In this document: one piece after another, positions 18,147 through 27,807 of the stretch | Layout: each line of letters starts with the position of its first letter | Position numbering within the stretch: the first letter of the stretch is position 1 | DNA from: Phytopseudomonas punonensis | GTDB taxonomy: Bacteria; Pseudomonadota; Gammaproteobacteria; Pseudomonadales; Pseudomonadaceae | NCBI RefSeq assembly: GCF_900142655.1 | Contig: NZ_FRBQ01000001.1 | Location: forward strand, 1,056,115-1,120,114 | Reading direction: 5' to 3' | Length of the DNA stretch: 64,000 nt | Position numbers and translations under genes: made by a program | The notes under the pieces: generated by a model | What the model was told of the DNA's origin: nothing | The model's database searches: none | What the model saw: the letters and a program-made list of their open reading frames with translations, nothing else

Positions 18147-21100
18147 AAACGCTCCGGCAGGCTGAAACCGCTCACCACCTGGCGGCGGAATGGATTGAAG
18201 GCGCTGCTGGCGCGCAGCTCGCTGGAAATACTCGCGTTGTCCACGCGCATGCGCAGGGTGAAGCGATCCGGCGAATTGCCCTGGGCCAGGTCCGACTGAT
18301 CGAGCAGGCGGAACCAGGCCCACGGACCTTCCAGGGTGATGCCAGAACGACCGGTAACCGACGCCGGCGAAATGTTCAGCCGCACCACACCCGTACCGTT
18401 GGCGCTCGGCCACTGCATGGCGACTGGCCGCGCCGGGCCATGGTCGTAAGTGAACTGCTGGCCGTCGAGGTCAAGCTGGAATTGCTCAATGCTCGAGTCC
18501 ATCGCCACCGGGCGCAGCTCGAAGCGCACCATCGGCTGGGTACCGCCGGAGCGGAAGAAAGCTTCGCGGATGCTTGCCGCGCGCTGGAAGGTCTGCAGCA
18601 CGCCACTGCCGATACCGAGCTTCTGCGCCGCGCCCGGCTGCCAGCGCCAGGTGCTCGCCGAGGTGTCCACGTAGGGCTGCAGGTACTTGCGGAAGTAGCT
18701 GTCGAGCACGCCGCCCTGGCCGAAGAAATGGCCGAAGTCGTCCAGCGTGGCATCACGGCTACTGTTGCGGTCCAGCGGGTAGCGACCAGCCAGGGACTGG
18801 CGATAGACACTGACCACTTCGCTCATCCAGGCGGCGTTGAGCTGATTGCGGATGCCGCCCATCATGGTGCCGGTGGTCGAACCGACCACCGACTTGAGAA
18901 AGCCCTGCACCACCGGCGGCTGGCGCTCGGCGCTCAGGCGCACCTGATCGGCGGCGGCGGTGGTCTGGTTACGCGACTCGCCGAGCAGCGCATCACCACT
19001 GGCACCGCTCATGGCGCTGACCTGCACGTACAGCGCATTGAGGTCCTGCAGCAACGCGTCGATGGCCGGCGGCTGACCTTCGGCATCTTCGACCAGGCTG
19101 TTGAGTTCGGCGAAATGCGCGGTGATCGGGTCCATCTCGGTGGCCAATACCTGGGCTGCACCTTCCTCTGATTGGCCGACCAGTGAACCGAGCTGCTGCT
19201 TGAGACGGTCGACGGTGTCGCCGCCGCGCTCCTTGAGCTTTTCGGCGACCAGGCGCTCTTCCTTCTGCAGGTCGGTTTCCTTGGCCACCGCCTGCAGCAG
19301 TTTTTTCAGCGGCGACGTCGGGCCCGACAGCACGCGCAGCACGTCGGCGGCCTGGGCCACGCTGGTCACCGGCACGAAGTCGAGGTCGGCGAGCAGCGCA
19401 TCCCACTGGCGCATGTAGTCCTGCACGTAGAGGCGGCGAACTTCCAGCGCCAGAGCGGCGGCGTTCTGCCCGTCATCGAGGCTGCGGCCGAGCACCCACT
19501 GCTCCTCGGCCAGTGTGCCAGCCTGGCTGACGCTGCCAACCAGGAACGCTTCGCGGTAACCACGCTGGGTGTAGAAACCACTGAGCGGCTCGTTCAGCGG
19601 CTTGCCGCTCTTGCGGGTGAACACCAGAGCGGCATCACGCCCCGCAGCGTCGCTGATACGGAAGTCAGGAATGCCGTCGGGCAGCTTCTGGCGTTTGACC
19701 CGGTCATAGGCGCGCTGGGCCACGGACAGGCGCTGCAGCTGCCGGCGTACGTCCTCGATCAGGTGCTCGTCGAGGCGCACCACCGGTGGCTGGCGGTCAT
19801 ACAGCGCCGCAAGGTGCGCGTTGAGCGCCTCACGTTGTTCGGGCAGCAGATCGCGCGGCAGGCTGCGGTCCCAGTCCAGGGCGATCCACGCCTTGATGAA
19901 GTCGGCATCGTAGCGCTCGGCCTCACCGAGCATCAGGTAGGCCTTGAGCCCTTCGTAGAGGAAGTCCGAATTGCCGCCGGCACGCAGTTGTTCTTCCAGG
20001 CGCGCCAGCACCCGCGGCGCCATGACCGCGATGAGCAGCTTGCGATAGACGCTGGAGGCTTCGCTGTCGAGCATATCGCCCTGATACAGGCCGAAACCTT
20101 CGGCCCAGCCTGGCGCATCACCACTGACATTGCGGATGGCGTTGAGCAACGGCTGTACCGCCAGCACTTCGCGCTGTGCGGGGCTGAGCGCCTGCAGCTC
20201 GCCACGCAACGGCTGCACACGGGCATCCACGGCAGCGATATACGCCTGGTTGGCGCGGAAGCTGGCGAACCACACCGCAGCGGTACCGAGCACCAGCACC
20301 ACGGTCGCGGCGATCACCCCGCGGGCCAGCCAGCGTTTCTGCCGCTCGACCTTGGGGTTGGCGCCGACCAGGCCGCGCTCGCCGAATACCACGTCACGCA
20401 GCAGGCGTTCGATGAAGTAGCTGCGCCCGGTGCCGGTCTGGCGGGCCAGGTGCTGGCGGTCCAGGCTCATGCTCTGCGCCATGGCGCCGATCAGCCGGTC
20501 GATCGGGCTGCCTTCCTGGGTGCCGCTGGTCAGGTAGACGCCGCGCAGCAGCACGCGCTCCTCGTAAGGATTGGGTTTGAACACGCCATCGAGGAAACCG
20601 GCCAGCGCTTCGCGCAGCGCCGCGAACTGCTGTGGGAAACCATAGATCAGATCGCGGCGTGCCGGATCGCGCTCCTGCTGCAGACGCTCGACCAGCCGCT
20701 CGTTGAGGCGTGCTTCCAGGGCGTCGAACTCGCTGCGGAACACCTGCAGCGGGCCTTCGGCACTCTTGCCGTCATCGAGGGTGAAGGTCATGCCCCAGAC
20801 CTGAGCACGTTCTTCCTTGCTCAGGCCGTCGAAAAACTCCATGAAGCCAGGCACTAGGTCCAGCTTGGTGAGCATCACGTACACCGGGAAGCGCACGCCA
20901 AGCTGGGTATACAGCTCCTGCACCCGAGAACGGATGGCCACGGCATGGGCAGCCCGTTCGCTTTCGCTGCCGAGCAGCAGGTCGGACAGGCTGATGGCGA
21001 CGAACGCGCCATCAATGGGCCGGCGCGAGCGCTGCTTCTTCAGCAGGTCGAGAAAGCCCAGCCAGGCAGCCTTGTCGACAGCGGCATGGCTGTCCTGGGT

Positions 21101-21661
21101 GGTGTAGCGGCCGGCGGTGTCGAGCAGCACCGCTTCGTCAGCGAACCACCAGTCGCAGTTGCGCGTACCGCCAACGCCGCGCACGGCACCGGCGCCCATC
21201 TGCTCGGCGAGCGGGAACCGCAGCCCGGAGTTGGCCAGGGCGGTGGTCTTACCGGAACCGGGCGGGCCGATGATCACATACCACGGCAGTTCGTAGAGAT
21301 TACGCCGCTCACCGCCGCCCAGCTTGGCGCGCTTGAGCAGGCCCAGGGCCTCGTCCATGCGCTGGCGCAGGGTGGCCAGCTCCTCGGCGGTGGCCACACT
21401 GGTCGGGTCCGGCGCCACTTCCACGAGACCCTGCATGACCCTGGCGGCATTACGCCGTGCCTGAATGATGCGCATCACCCGCCAGGCCGCCCACAGGGCG
21501 AACAGCAGGATGATCAATGTCCAGCGCACCGTACTGCCGGCCAACGGCTCGAAACCGCCGATGGCGATCAACGGGCCAACGAACCAGATCACCAATGCCA
21601 GCGCGATCAGGCCCAACACCGGCATGACCCAACGGGCCATAAAACCGAAAAACGCCTTCAC
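18143..21661 (-). CDS. tssM: TssM (IcmF-like), inner-membrane core component of the T6SS
   Basis: A 1172-residue protein forming the envelope-spanning channel with TssL and TssJ. Two N-terminal transmembrane helices (about residues 10-32 and 46-62) flank the cytoplasmic side, which carries a complete Walker A (GPPGSGKTT, 132-140) and a Walker B-like LLDTAGRY. A third helix is near 437-457, followed by a large periplasmic region whose end contacts TssJ. The nucleotide site is intact, unlike in some TssM proteins. Its start overlaps the tssL stop by 4 bases. Confidence 0.96.
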   Translation of the reverse strand: MKAFFGFMARWVMPVLGLIALALVIWFVGPLIAIGGFEPLAGSTVRWTLIILLFALWAAWRVMRIIQARRNAARVMQGLVEVAPDPTSVATAEELATLRQRMDEALGLLKRAKLGGGERRNLYELPWYVIIGPPGSGKTTALANSGLRFPLAEQMGAGAVRGVGGTRNCDWWFADEAVLLDTAGRYTTQDSHAAVDKAAWLGFLDLLKKQRSRRPIDGAFVAISLSDLLLGSESERAAHAVAIRSRVQELYTQLGVRFPVYVMLTKLDLVPGFMEFFDGLSKEERAQVWGMTFTLDDGKSAEGPLQVFRSEFDALEARLNERLVERLQQERDPARRDLIYGFPQQFAALREALAGFLDGVFKPNPYEERVLLRGVYLTSGTQEGSPIDRLIGAMAQSMSLDRQHLARQTGTGRSYFIERLLRDVVFGERGLVGANPKVERQKRWLARGVIAATVVLVLGTAAVWFASFRANQAYIAAVDARVQPLRGELQALSPAQREVLAVQPLLNAIRNVSGDAPGWAEGFGLYQGDMLDSEASSVYRKLLIAVMAPRVLARLEEQLRAGGNSDFLYEGLKAYLMLGEAERYDADFIKAWIALDWDRSLPRDLLPEQREALNAHLAALYDRQPPVVRLDEHLIEDVRRQLQRLSVAQRAYDRVKRQKLPDGIPDFRISDAAGRDAALVFTRKSGKPLNEPLSGFYTQRGYREAFLVGSVSQAGTLAEEQWVLGRSLDDGQNAAALALEVRRLYVQDYMRQWDALLADLDFVPVTSVAQAADVLRVLSGPTSPLKKLLQAVAKETDLQKEERLVAEKLKERGGDTVDRLKQQLGSLVGQSEEGAAQVLATEMDPITAHFAELNSLVEDAEGQPPAIDALLQDLNALYVQVSAMSGASGDALLGESRNQTTAAADQVRLSAERQPPVVQGFLKSVVGSTTGTMMGGIRNQLNAAWMSEVVSVYRQSLAGRYPLDRNSSRDATLDDFGHFFGQGGVLDSYFRKYLQPYVDTSASTWRWQPGAAQKLGIGSGVLQTFQRAASIREAFFRSGGTQPMVRFELRPVAMDSSIEQFQLDLDGQQFTYDHGPARPVAMQWPSANGTGVVRLNISPASVTGRSGITLEGPWAWFRLLDQSDLAQGNSPDRFTLRMRVDNASISSELRASSAFNPFRRQVVSGFSLPERL

Positions 21662-23007
21662 TCGACGCCCTCCGCAAAGACTGTGATTTCGACCCGGCGG
21701 TTACGCGCGCGGCCCTCTGCCGTGTCGTTCGAAGCTTTTGCTTCGGTGTCGCTGCGGCCCTCGGCGCGGAAACGCGTGGGCTGGCCGGTCTTGGCCGCCA
21801 GCACGTCCATCACCTGCTGGGCGCGGTCCTGGGAAAGCTTCCAGTTGGACGGATAGCGCAGCGTGGCGATTGGCCGGTTATCGCTGTGCCCGGTGACCAG
21901 CACCTGCCCGTTAACCTTGCGAATCGCCTCGGCGATGCGCAGCAGCAGCGGCTGGAAGTCATCGGCAATCGAGGCACTGCCGGAGGCGAACAGCTGGTCG
22001 CCGCGGATGGTCACCACCGAGCGGTCGACGGCGTCTTCCACCGCGACTTTCTGCGCGCGAATTTCCTCGGCTAGAAAGCCCGCCAGGCGCGGACGCTCGA
22101 CGATGCGTGGCTGCTGCGCCGGGCGGTCGATGGTCTGCACCGGCACATCGCCCAGGGCGTGCAGATTGCGGAAAACTGGCTCGGCTTCGGCGGCCAATTT
22201 CATGCGCAGGCCGAACAGCAGCAACAGTAGGATCGCCAGGCCGATGGCCACCGCCACCCAGGGCGGCAGGAACTGGCGCAGGCGATCACGGGCGACCACC
22301 AGGCCGCGCCAGTGCGGCGACAATTCGCGCTCGATCTCGCCACGGGTGCTGCGAATGGTCGCCGCCACCCGCTCGCGCAAGGCGTCGAGCTGGCTGCGGC
22401 CGTCCTGCATGACCCGGTAGCGACCTTCCATGCCGAGGCTGATGCACAGGTACAAAAGCTCCATCAGGTTCAGGCGCTGGCGAGGGTTCTGCAAGCAGTG
22501 GTCGAGCAGCTGAAAGACCTTCTCGCCGCCCCAGGCCTCGTTGTGCAGGGTGATCAGCAGGCTCTGCTTGCTCCAGTCGCTGGCGCTACCCCAGGGCGTG
22601 CTGAGCACGGCTTCGTCCAGGGCTGTACAGAGTACGTAGCGCGCCAACATCACTTCGTCCTGAGCGACACCGGCGGCGCGGGCCTTGTCCTCGAACTGGC
22701 GCAGGTAGCCGAGCAGCTGGGCGCGCAGGCTGGCCGGCGCGGGATGGGAAATGGTGCTGCGCAGGCGCGTCAGCAGCGCCAACATTGGCCCGGCGGCGGC
22801 TTCGATGGGGTTCAGGCCCAGGCCACGGGCCGCCAGAGGCGGCGCGCTAGGCATGGCTGGCGGCGGTGAGCCGGCAGGCACCGGGCGCGCGGGCTCGGCA
22901 GCACGGCCACCGGGACGCGGCATGATCATGGTGCGGTCGTTGTTCGCCGGGTCGCTACCCTTGCCGGGCTGGCCGGGCAAGGCGCCAAATGGATCGTCGA
23001 TGGTCAT
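21658..23007 (-). CDS. tssL: TssL with C-terminal OmpA-like peptidoglycan-binding domain
   Basis: A 449-residue DotU-family membrane component. The Pro/Gly-rich N-terminus is followed by the cytoplasmic helical DotU domain (about 60-235), a single transmembrane helix (VAVAIGLAILLLLLFGL) and a C-terminal OmpA-like domain (GHSDNRPI, NWKLSQDRAQ, NRRVEI), which anchors the complex to the cell wall. This extended TssL form is typical of HSI-I systems. It lies 6 bases after tssK. Confidence 0.95.
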   Translation of the reverse strand: MTIDDPFGALPGQPGKGSDPANNDRTMIMPRPGGRAAEPARPVPAGSPPPAMPSAPPLAARGLGLNPIEAAAGPMLALLTRLRSTISHPAPASLRAQLLGYLRQFEDKARAAGVAQDEVMLARYVLCTALDEAVLSTPWGSASDWSKQSLLITLHNEAWGGEKVFQLLDHCLQNPRQRLNLMELLYLCISLGMEGRYRVMQDGRSQLDALRERVAATIRSTRGEIERELSPHWRGLVVARDRLRQFLPPWVAVAIGLAILLLLLFGLRMKLAAEAEPVFRNLHALGDVPVQTIDRPAQQPRIVERPRLAGFLAEEIRAQKVAVEDAVDRSVVTIRGDQLFASGSASIADDFQPLLLRIAEAIRKVNGQVLVTGHSDNRPIATLRYPSNWKLSQDRAQQVMDVLAAKTGQPTRFRAEGRSDTEAKASNDTAEGRARNRRVEITVFAEGVE

Positions 23008-23013
23008 CGCGCA

Positions 23014-24348
23014 TCAGCCTCGGATGGCCCAGAAGGCCAGGTTCAGGCCCGGGAACTGGCCTGCAATATGAAAAGCGAAACCGCCGGAATGGATCAGCTG
23101 TTTCCAGTGGTCGCTGCCCCGGTCCAGTTCGAAATAGTTGGAGCCGGCGTGGTATGGCAGCTGGCGCGGCGCCACCGGTAGCGGCAGCAGACCGATGCCC
23201 GGCAACTGCAGGTTGACCAGGTCGCGGATGTGCTCCACCGAGCCGATCTTGGCCTGCTGCGGGAAGTGCCCACGCAGGCTCTCGCCCGGCACGTCGGCAC
23301 GCACCACGAGGATGAAGCTGGCCGAGTCGAGCAGCGACTTGTCGGCGAGCATCGCCACGTGCACGCCGTAGGACTTCTCGATGATCGGGATGGGGATCGC
23401 ACGGCTGTCGATGACCATCGACAGCGCCTGACGCAGCGCCAGCATCACCGGCGCGAAGGTGGTGGTCAGGTCGTCGTGCTCGTAGACCGGGTACTCGCCT
23501 GGACGCCGTTCTGCCGCCGTGAAGGTAGCGAACTCACCGGCCAGCGCCACCAGCTCGCGGTACAGCACCTCCGGGTGCAACGGCGTGATCCGCGTCAGAT
23601 GGGCGACCAGCGGCTGGGCGCGGTTGACCAACTGCAGCAGCAGGAAATCGGCGATTTCCGAGGCACCACCTGCGCCGGAAGCCACCACTCGCCCGGCCAG
23701 GGCCTCACCACGCTGGTGCAGCAGGCCGAGCAGCTCGTTACGAAACCCGGACAACGGCCGCGAGGCACTGACGTCGAGCAGTGGCGGGATGTAGCTGTCG
23801 TCGAGCAACAGGCTGCGGTCTTCGCGTTTCTCAACCACGCGTACCACACCAATCGCCGCGTGTTCGTCGAGGCCGTCGCACTCGGTGATCAGGCGCAATG
23901 CCAGGGAGCCGATCGCCACGGGCGCGCGGCTTTCCAGCGAGGAATTGTCGTCACGCACTTCGTGCACGCTGCTTTCGTAGCGCGCCGAACCCAGGCTTTC
24001 GCCCGCTTCCACGGTGTCGCGGATCCCCGCACGGCGCAGCGGCAGCGCCAGGTAGACGATGCCGTCGCGCAGGTTCTCGTCGATATTCAGCGGCGCTGGC
24101 GCGGCATCGTTCTCGGGAATGTTGAAGGGTGTGCCGTCCGGCAGCAGGCCGCGCGCCGAGAGGATCGCCAGCTTGCCCTGGGCCAGCAGGGCACTGTCGA
24201 TCAACAGTTGGGAAAAGCCCCAGGCGCCGGGCTGTGCGGCATGGCTGCGGCTTTCGACCAGGGTTTCGATGTAGCGATCCTGCTGCTGGAAGTGCTGCGG
24301 TCGCAGGAACATCCCCTCCGACCAAACCACACGATTGTTCCAGGACAT
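23014..24348 (-). CDS. tssK: TssK, baseplate-to-membrane-complex adaptor
   Basis: A 444-residue TssK. The family opening VVWSEGMFLRPQHFQQQDR is present, with downstream blocks such as YEHDDLTTTFAPV and PYHAGSNYFELD. TssK trimers connect the TssEFG baseplate to TssL and TssM. The ATG at 24348 is preferred over one six codons earlier because GGAG lies 8 bases upstream and the family begins with M-x-W. The frame starts just inside the tssJ stop region, consistent with coupled translation. Confidence 0.95.
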   Translation of the reverse strand: MSWNNRVVWSEGMFLRPQHFQQQDRYIETLVESRSHAAQPGAWGFSQLLIDSALLAQGKLAILSARGLLPDGTPFNIPENDAAPAPLNIDENLRDGIVYLALPLRRAGIRDTVEAGESLGSARYESSVHEVRDDNSSLESRAPVAIGSLALRLITECDGLDEHAAIGVVRVVEKREDRSLLLDDSYIPPLLDVSASRPLSGFRNELLGLLHQRGEALAGRVVASGAGGASEIADFLLLQLVNRAQPLVAHLTRITPLHPEVLYRELVALAGEFATFTAAERRPGEYPVYEHDDLTTTFAPVMLALRQALSMVIDSRAIPIPIIEKSYGVHVAMLADKSLLDSASFILVVRADVPGESLRGHFPQQAKIGSVEHIRDLVNLQLPGIGLLPLPVAPRQLPYHAGSNYFELDRGSDHWKQLIHSGGFAFHIAGQFPGLNLAFWAIRG

Positions 24349-24362
24349 GAACGGGTCTCCAG

Positions 24363-24830
24363 TCACTCAAGAGGGGTCAGCGGCGCAGCGCTGATGGCAT
24401 AGGCGTCCAGCTGCAGGCGCAGGGCGCTTGCCTGATGGGCAGGAATTTCGATGACCTGGCGCCAGATCGAACGGTCGAGGGCACGATAGGCCACCACCAC
24501 GCCGAGGTGGCGGGTGGCATCATCGAGGGTCAGCGATTTGCGTTGGGTTTCGCCGGGGCGCACCACGAAACGCTCGGTTTCGATCAGCTCGCCGGCCAGG
24601 GTGGCGTCGGCGCGGTCGACCAGCGAGAAGAAGTCGGCACGGGAAAAGGTCGAGGCATTGCGCAGCTGGTAGACCTGCACCCAGACCGGCGAGGCCGCGC
24701 TGTCGAGCGCCGGGTTGAGGTCGCGACTGGCCTGCAGCTGCAGCTCGACGGTGGTGGGCGCTGGCTCCTTCGGCGCCGACGCGCAGCCGCCGAGCAGCAA
24801 AAAGACCAGCAGTGTCAGAATCCTTGGCAT
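24363..24830 (-). CDS. tssJ: TssJ, outer-membrane lipoprotein of the T6SS membrane complex
   Basis: A 155-residue lipoprotein with lipobox LLGGC (acylated Cys16). The mature protein is a small beta-sandwich; conserved family sections are VWVQVYQLRNASTF and the loop around DDATRHLGVVVAY. TssJ binds the periplasmic C-terminus of TssM and links the channel to the outer membrane. It lies between fha and tssK. Confidence 0.93.
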   Translation of the reverse strand: MPRILTLLVFLLLGGCASAPKEPAPTTVELQLQASRDLNPALDSAASPVWVQVYQLRNASTFSRADFFSLVDRADATLAGELIETERFVVRPGETQRKSLTLDDATRHLGVVVAYRALDRSIWRQVIEIPAHQASALRLQLDAYAISAAPLTPLE

Positions 24831-24885
24831 AACGCTTCCTCGATGGTTACCGCTGGCCCGCCACGACGCGGCGGGCCACAGGGCC

Positions 24886-26418
24886 TCAACGGCCCCTCAA
24901 TCTCGTAATGTGTTCTTCGTAGGCACGGCTGAACTCACGACCGAACAGCTCCTGGAAACCGTCTTCGGCCTCCTGGGAAATGGTCGCGTACAGCTCGGTG
25001 AACAGCTCCCAGTAATGGGCGCGCCGGCCATTGGGCAACAGCGCCGAGAGCCCGCTCGGCTTGTTCAGACGCCCCTCGAGCTCACGCGGTTCAAAGCGTG
25101 CGAGCAAATATTTGATGGCCGCCTGCACACCCGCCATCAGCGCCAGCTGGTGGGCGCGCAGGTCGTCGAAACTCTCGCCCACGGCCTGATCCGGGGCCAT
25201 GAACGCCTGGTTGTCGTGACGCAGCAGCATCAGCAACGCTTCGTCGACATTGGGAGCGAATTTCAGCGGGTTGTTCTGGATCGGCTGGATCATGGTCTGC
25301 GCCATGCGGAACTCGCCCTTGAGGCTGGCGCGCGCGCGCAACACATCGATCAGCCCCTCGACCATCAGCCGGTAACTGCGGCCGATGGCTTCCATCTGCG
25401 CTGCGGCGGCGGCACGGTCCAGGCGCAGGTGCTGCAAGCCCGCACCGCGCAGAAAGGCTTCCATCAGCTCGCCATCATCAACTGCAGTCGCTGCAGCAGG
25501 TGCAGCAGGTGCAGCAGGTGCAGCAGGTGCAGCAGGTGCAGCAGGTGCAGGCTGGGGCGGCGCGGCTGGCTCGGCAACCGGTAACGACTGAACCTGCTCT
25601 ACCGGTGACTCATCCAGCGCGAACGAAGGAATTTCCACTGCCGGCATTGGCGGCGATTCGGCGAACGGATCCGGCACCTGCGCTGCGGCGATTTGAGGGG
25701 GCTCGGCGAACGGATCGGGAATCGGCTGCGGCGCCGAGGCGGCCTGAAGATCGGCGAAAGGATCCCAGTCTGCGGGGATCACCGAAGCAGCAGGCGCCTC
25801 AGGCGGTGCGACGGCAGGTGCCGGTTGCGTCGGTCGCGGCGGCCGGAAGTCGTGCTGCTGGGCCGGCACGTGATCGGACACCGACGGCGCCACGGCAGGC
25901 GGTGGACTGAGAAAATCGAACAGATCCGGTTTGGTATCGAACGGCGAATCACGGCGTGGCGCTGGCGCCGCGGCGGGTGCGGGATTGACCGGCGGCATCT
26001 CCAGCGGCTGAGCACTGCGACTGAGCAGCGCCTCGAAACTGTTGAACGGGTCGTCGGCCATACCGGACACCTGCGGCGCGGAAGGCGCAACGCTGATGCC
26101 GCTGATCTGCACACGAATCTCGTACTCACCGATCTTCAGCACCTCGCCATCTTCCAACGGCTCGCTACTGCCGCGTCGCAAACGCGTGCCGGCGTTCTGC
26201 AGGATCACCCCGTTGGTGCTGGTGTCGGTGATGTAGTAGATGCCGTCACGGTACTGGATGACGCAATGCTGGCTGGATACCAGGCGCTCCGGGTCAGGCA
26301 GCACCCAATCGTTGCCGGCACTGCGCCCGATCTTCAGCTCACCACGATCGAGCTCGACCTCGGCCCGTTGCCCAGGGGTCAGCTTGTGATAGGTGGTGAT
26401 GAACAGACGCAGCGGCAT
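24886..26418 (-). CDS. fha1: Fha (TagH-like), FHA-domain phosphothreonine-binding scaffold of the T6SS
   Basis: A 510-residue protein with an N-terminal FHA domain (GRS 31-33, SSQH 48-51, TNG 68-70), a long Pro/Ala-rich linker, and a C-terminal helical domain from about residue 320 that is conserved in T6SS FHA proteins. In P. aeruginosa, Fha1 is phosphorylated by PpkA and dephosphorylated by PppA to trigger assembly. The ATG at 26418 is used because AAGGAG precedes it and the FHA domain begins directly; the frame extends 66 unrelated codons upstream. The linker carries a 9-bp tandem repeat. It is the first gene of the minus-strand arm. Confidence 0.92.
   Translation of the reverse strand: MPLRLFITTYHKLTPGQRAEVELDRGELKIGRSAGNDWVLPDPERLVSSQHCVIQYRDGIYYITDTSTNGVILQNAGTRLRRGSSEPLEDGEVLKIGEYEIRVQISGISVAPSAPQVSGMADDPFNSFEALLSRSAQPLEMPPVNPAPAAAPAPRRDSPFDTKPDLFDFLSPPPAVAPSVSDHVPAQQHDFRPPRPTQPAPAVAPPEAPAASVIPADWDPFADLQAASAPQPIPDPFAEPPQIAAAQVPDPFAESPPMPAVEIPSFALDESPVEQVQSLPVAEPAAPPQPAPAAPAAPAAPAAPAAPAAATAVDDGELMEAFLRGAGLQHLRLDRAAAAAQMEAIGRSYRLMVEGLIDVLRARASLKGEFRMAQTMIQPIQNNPLKFAPNVDEALLMLLRHDNQAFMAPDQAVGESFDDLRAHQLALMAGVQAAIKYLLARFEPRELEGRLNKPSGLSALLPNGRRAHYWELFTELYATISQEAEDGFQELFGREFSRAYEEHITRLRGR
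25492..25550 (-). repeat. 9-bp tandem repeat in the fha linker (about 6.6 copies)
   Basis: The unit TGCAGCAGG is repeated without mismatch from 25492, encoding Pro-Ala-Ala on the minus strand. Nine bases is a multiple of three, so copy-number changes would lengthen or shorten the disordered linker between the FHA and C-terminal domains without shifting the frame. Confidence 0.95.
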
Positions 26419-26769
26419 TGCGGCTCCTTGCAGTGCGGTAAAAAAACCATGTTCTTCGAGAGGTGTCGATATGCCAAACGCCCTATTTTTTGCCCTTGGC
26501 CGATACGGTTCAATGCCCAAGCGGGCATATATTTCCAAGCGGTTGTGAGTCACTGCACAGAAGACAGAAATACTGTGCATCGCGACAGTTTCTACTGCCT
26601 TGCCCTCGCTTGACAATGCTCAAAGAGCGCTCGGAGAATGGCGCCGATATGCACCGAACCCCGCCTGAATAGTGGCACTTAGCCGCCTTTCGTCATGAGC
26701 ACGGGCCGCCAGACCGTTTTGCGGCGAGCGCTCATTAGACCCCTGGGCCCGACATGGAGAGCACCTGAC
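26419..26769. promoter_or_regulatory. divergent regulatory region between the two T6SS arms
   Basis: This 351-base AT-richer region separates fha (minus) from tssA (plus), so it must contain both start points. A possible sigma-70 promoter for tssA is TTGACA (26610-26615), 18 bases, GAGAAT (26634-26639); the -10 is weak. Near the end, CATGGAG (26753-26759) overlaps the ribosome site and fits the CANGGA core bound by RsmA-type regulators, which control HSI-I in P. aeruginosa. The promoter for fha is not evident. No coding frame here is credible. Confidence 0.5.
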
Positions 26770-27807
26770 GTGGTGGATGTGTCGCACTTGCTCAACCCGG
26801 TATCCGAGGAAACCCCCCATGGGGACGACCTCGAATACGACGCCGAATTTCTCGAGCTCGAACGCCTCGCCCAGGGCCAGCCTGAGCGCCAGATGGGCCA
26901 GTCGGTCATCGCCGCCGAACCGCCGGACTGGCGCCAGGTGCGCGAGCGCGCCGGCGAGCTGTTTTCCCGCAGCAAGGACCTGCGCCTGGCCAGCCTCTAC
27001 CTGCAGAGCGCCATCGCCCTCGACGGTCTGAACGGTCTGGCCCAGGGACTGACCCTGGTACGCGAGCTGCTGACCCAGTACTGGGAAGGCGTCTACCCGC
27101 AGCTCGACGCCGACGATGACAACGACCCGACCATCCGCATCAACGCGCTCAACGCCCTGAGCGCCGAGCCGGTGATCGTGCTGCTGCGCGAGGCGAGCAT
27201 CACCCGCTCGCGCGCCTTTGGCGCCGTGAGCATTCGCGCCGCACTGAACGCCGCGGATCTGCAGCGCTTCTCCAGCGAAACCCTGTCGCCCGAGCAACTG
27301 CGCGGCGCCTTTCTCGATGCCGACGCCGAGCTGCTCGACAGCACCCGCACTGCACTCGATGAAGCAGCAGCGGCACTGGCCGATATCGAAGGGCTGCTCA
27401 GCGAGCGGGTCGGCTCGGCGCAAAGCGCCAACCTGGAATCGCTCAAGCAGGTGCTGCGCCACGCCCGGCAGATCTTCAATGACCAGGCGCCGGCAGCCAA
27501 CGACGACTCGCAATATAGCGACGATACAGTCCAGTACAGCGAGGCCGCCGACAGCGACACGAGTCTGCAGCCGGCAGCGCGCCAGGCACCGGCCGCACCA
27601 GGTCGTATCGCCAGTCGCGACGACGTGCTGCGCACCCTCGATCGTCTGCTGGAATATTACGCCCAGCACGAACCTTCCAGCCCGGTCCCGGTCTTATTGA
27701 CGCGCGCGCAGAAGCTGGTCACCGCGGATTTCGCGGAAATCGTGCGCAATCTGATTCCCGACGGTATGTCGCAGTTCGAAAACCTGCGCGGCCCCGAATA
27801 CGACTAA
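26770..27807 (+). CDS. tssA: TssA, T6SS sheath/baseplate cap protein
   Basis: A 345-residue TssA with the ImpA N-terminal domain (LLNPVSEETPHGDDLEYD, then EPPDWRQV and LTQYWEGVYPQLDADDDNDP). TssA proteins prime the baseplate or cap the growing sheath. The frame runs from 26695 but GTG at 26770 (or the adjacent GTG at 26773) is preferred: GGAGAG lies 8 bases upstream and the family starts with VDVSHLL. It is the first gene of the plus-strand arm, divergent from fha. A MITE-like repeat begins right after its stop codon. Confidence 0.9.
   Translation: MVDVSHLLNPVSEETPHGDDLEYDAEFLELERLAQGQPERQMGQSVIAAEPPDWRQVRERAGELFSRSKDLRLASLYLQSAIALDGLNGLAQGLTLVRELLTQYWEGVYPQLDADDDNDPTIRINALNALSAEPVIVLLREASITRSRAFGAVSIRAALNAADLQRFSSETLSPEQLRGAFLDADAELLDSTRTALDEAAAALADIEGLLSERVGSAQSANLESLKQVLRHARQIFNDQAPAANDDSQYSDDTVQYSEAADSDTSLQPAARQAPAAPGRIASRDDVLRTLDRLLEYYAQHEPSSPVPVLLTRAQKLVTADFAEIVRNLIPDGMSQFENLRGPEYD

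Noticed and set aside
25492..25550. possible CRISPR array
   Set aside because: Units are 9 bp and contiguous with no spacers; it is a coding tandem repeat in fha.
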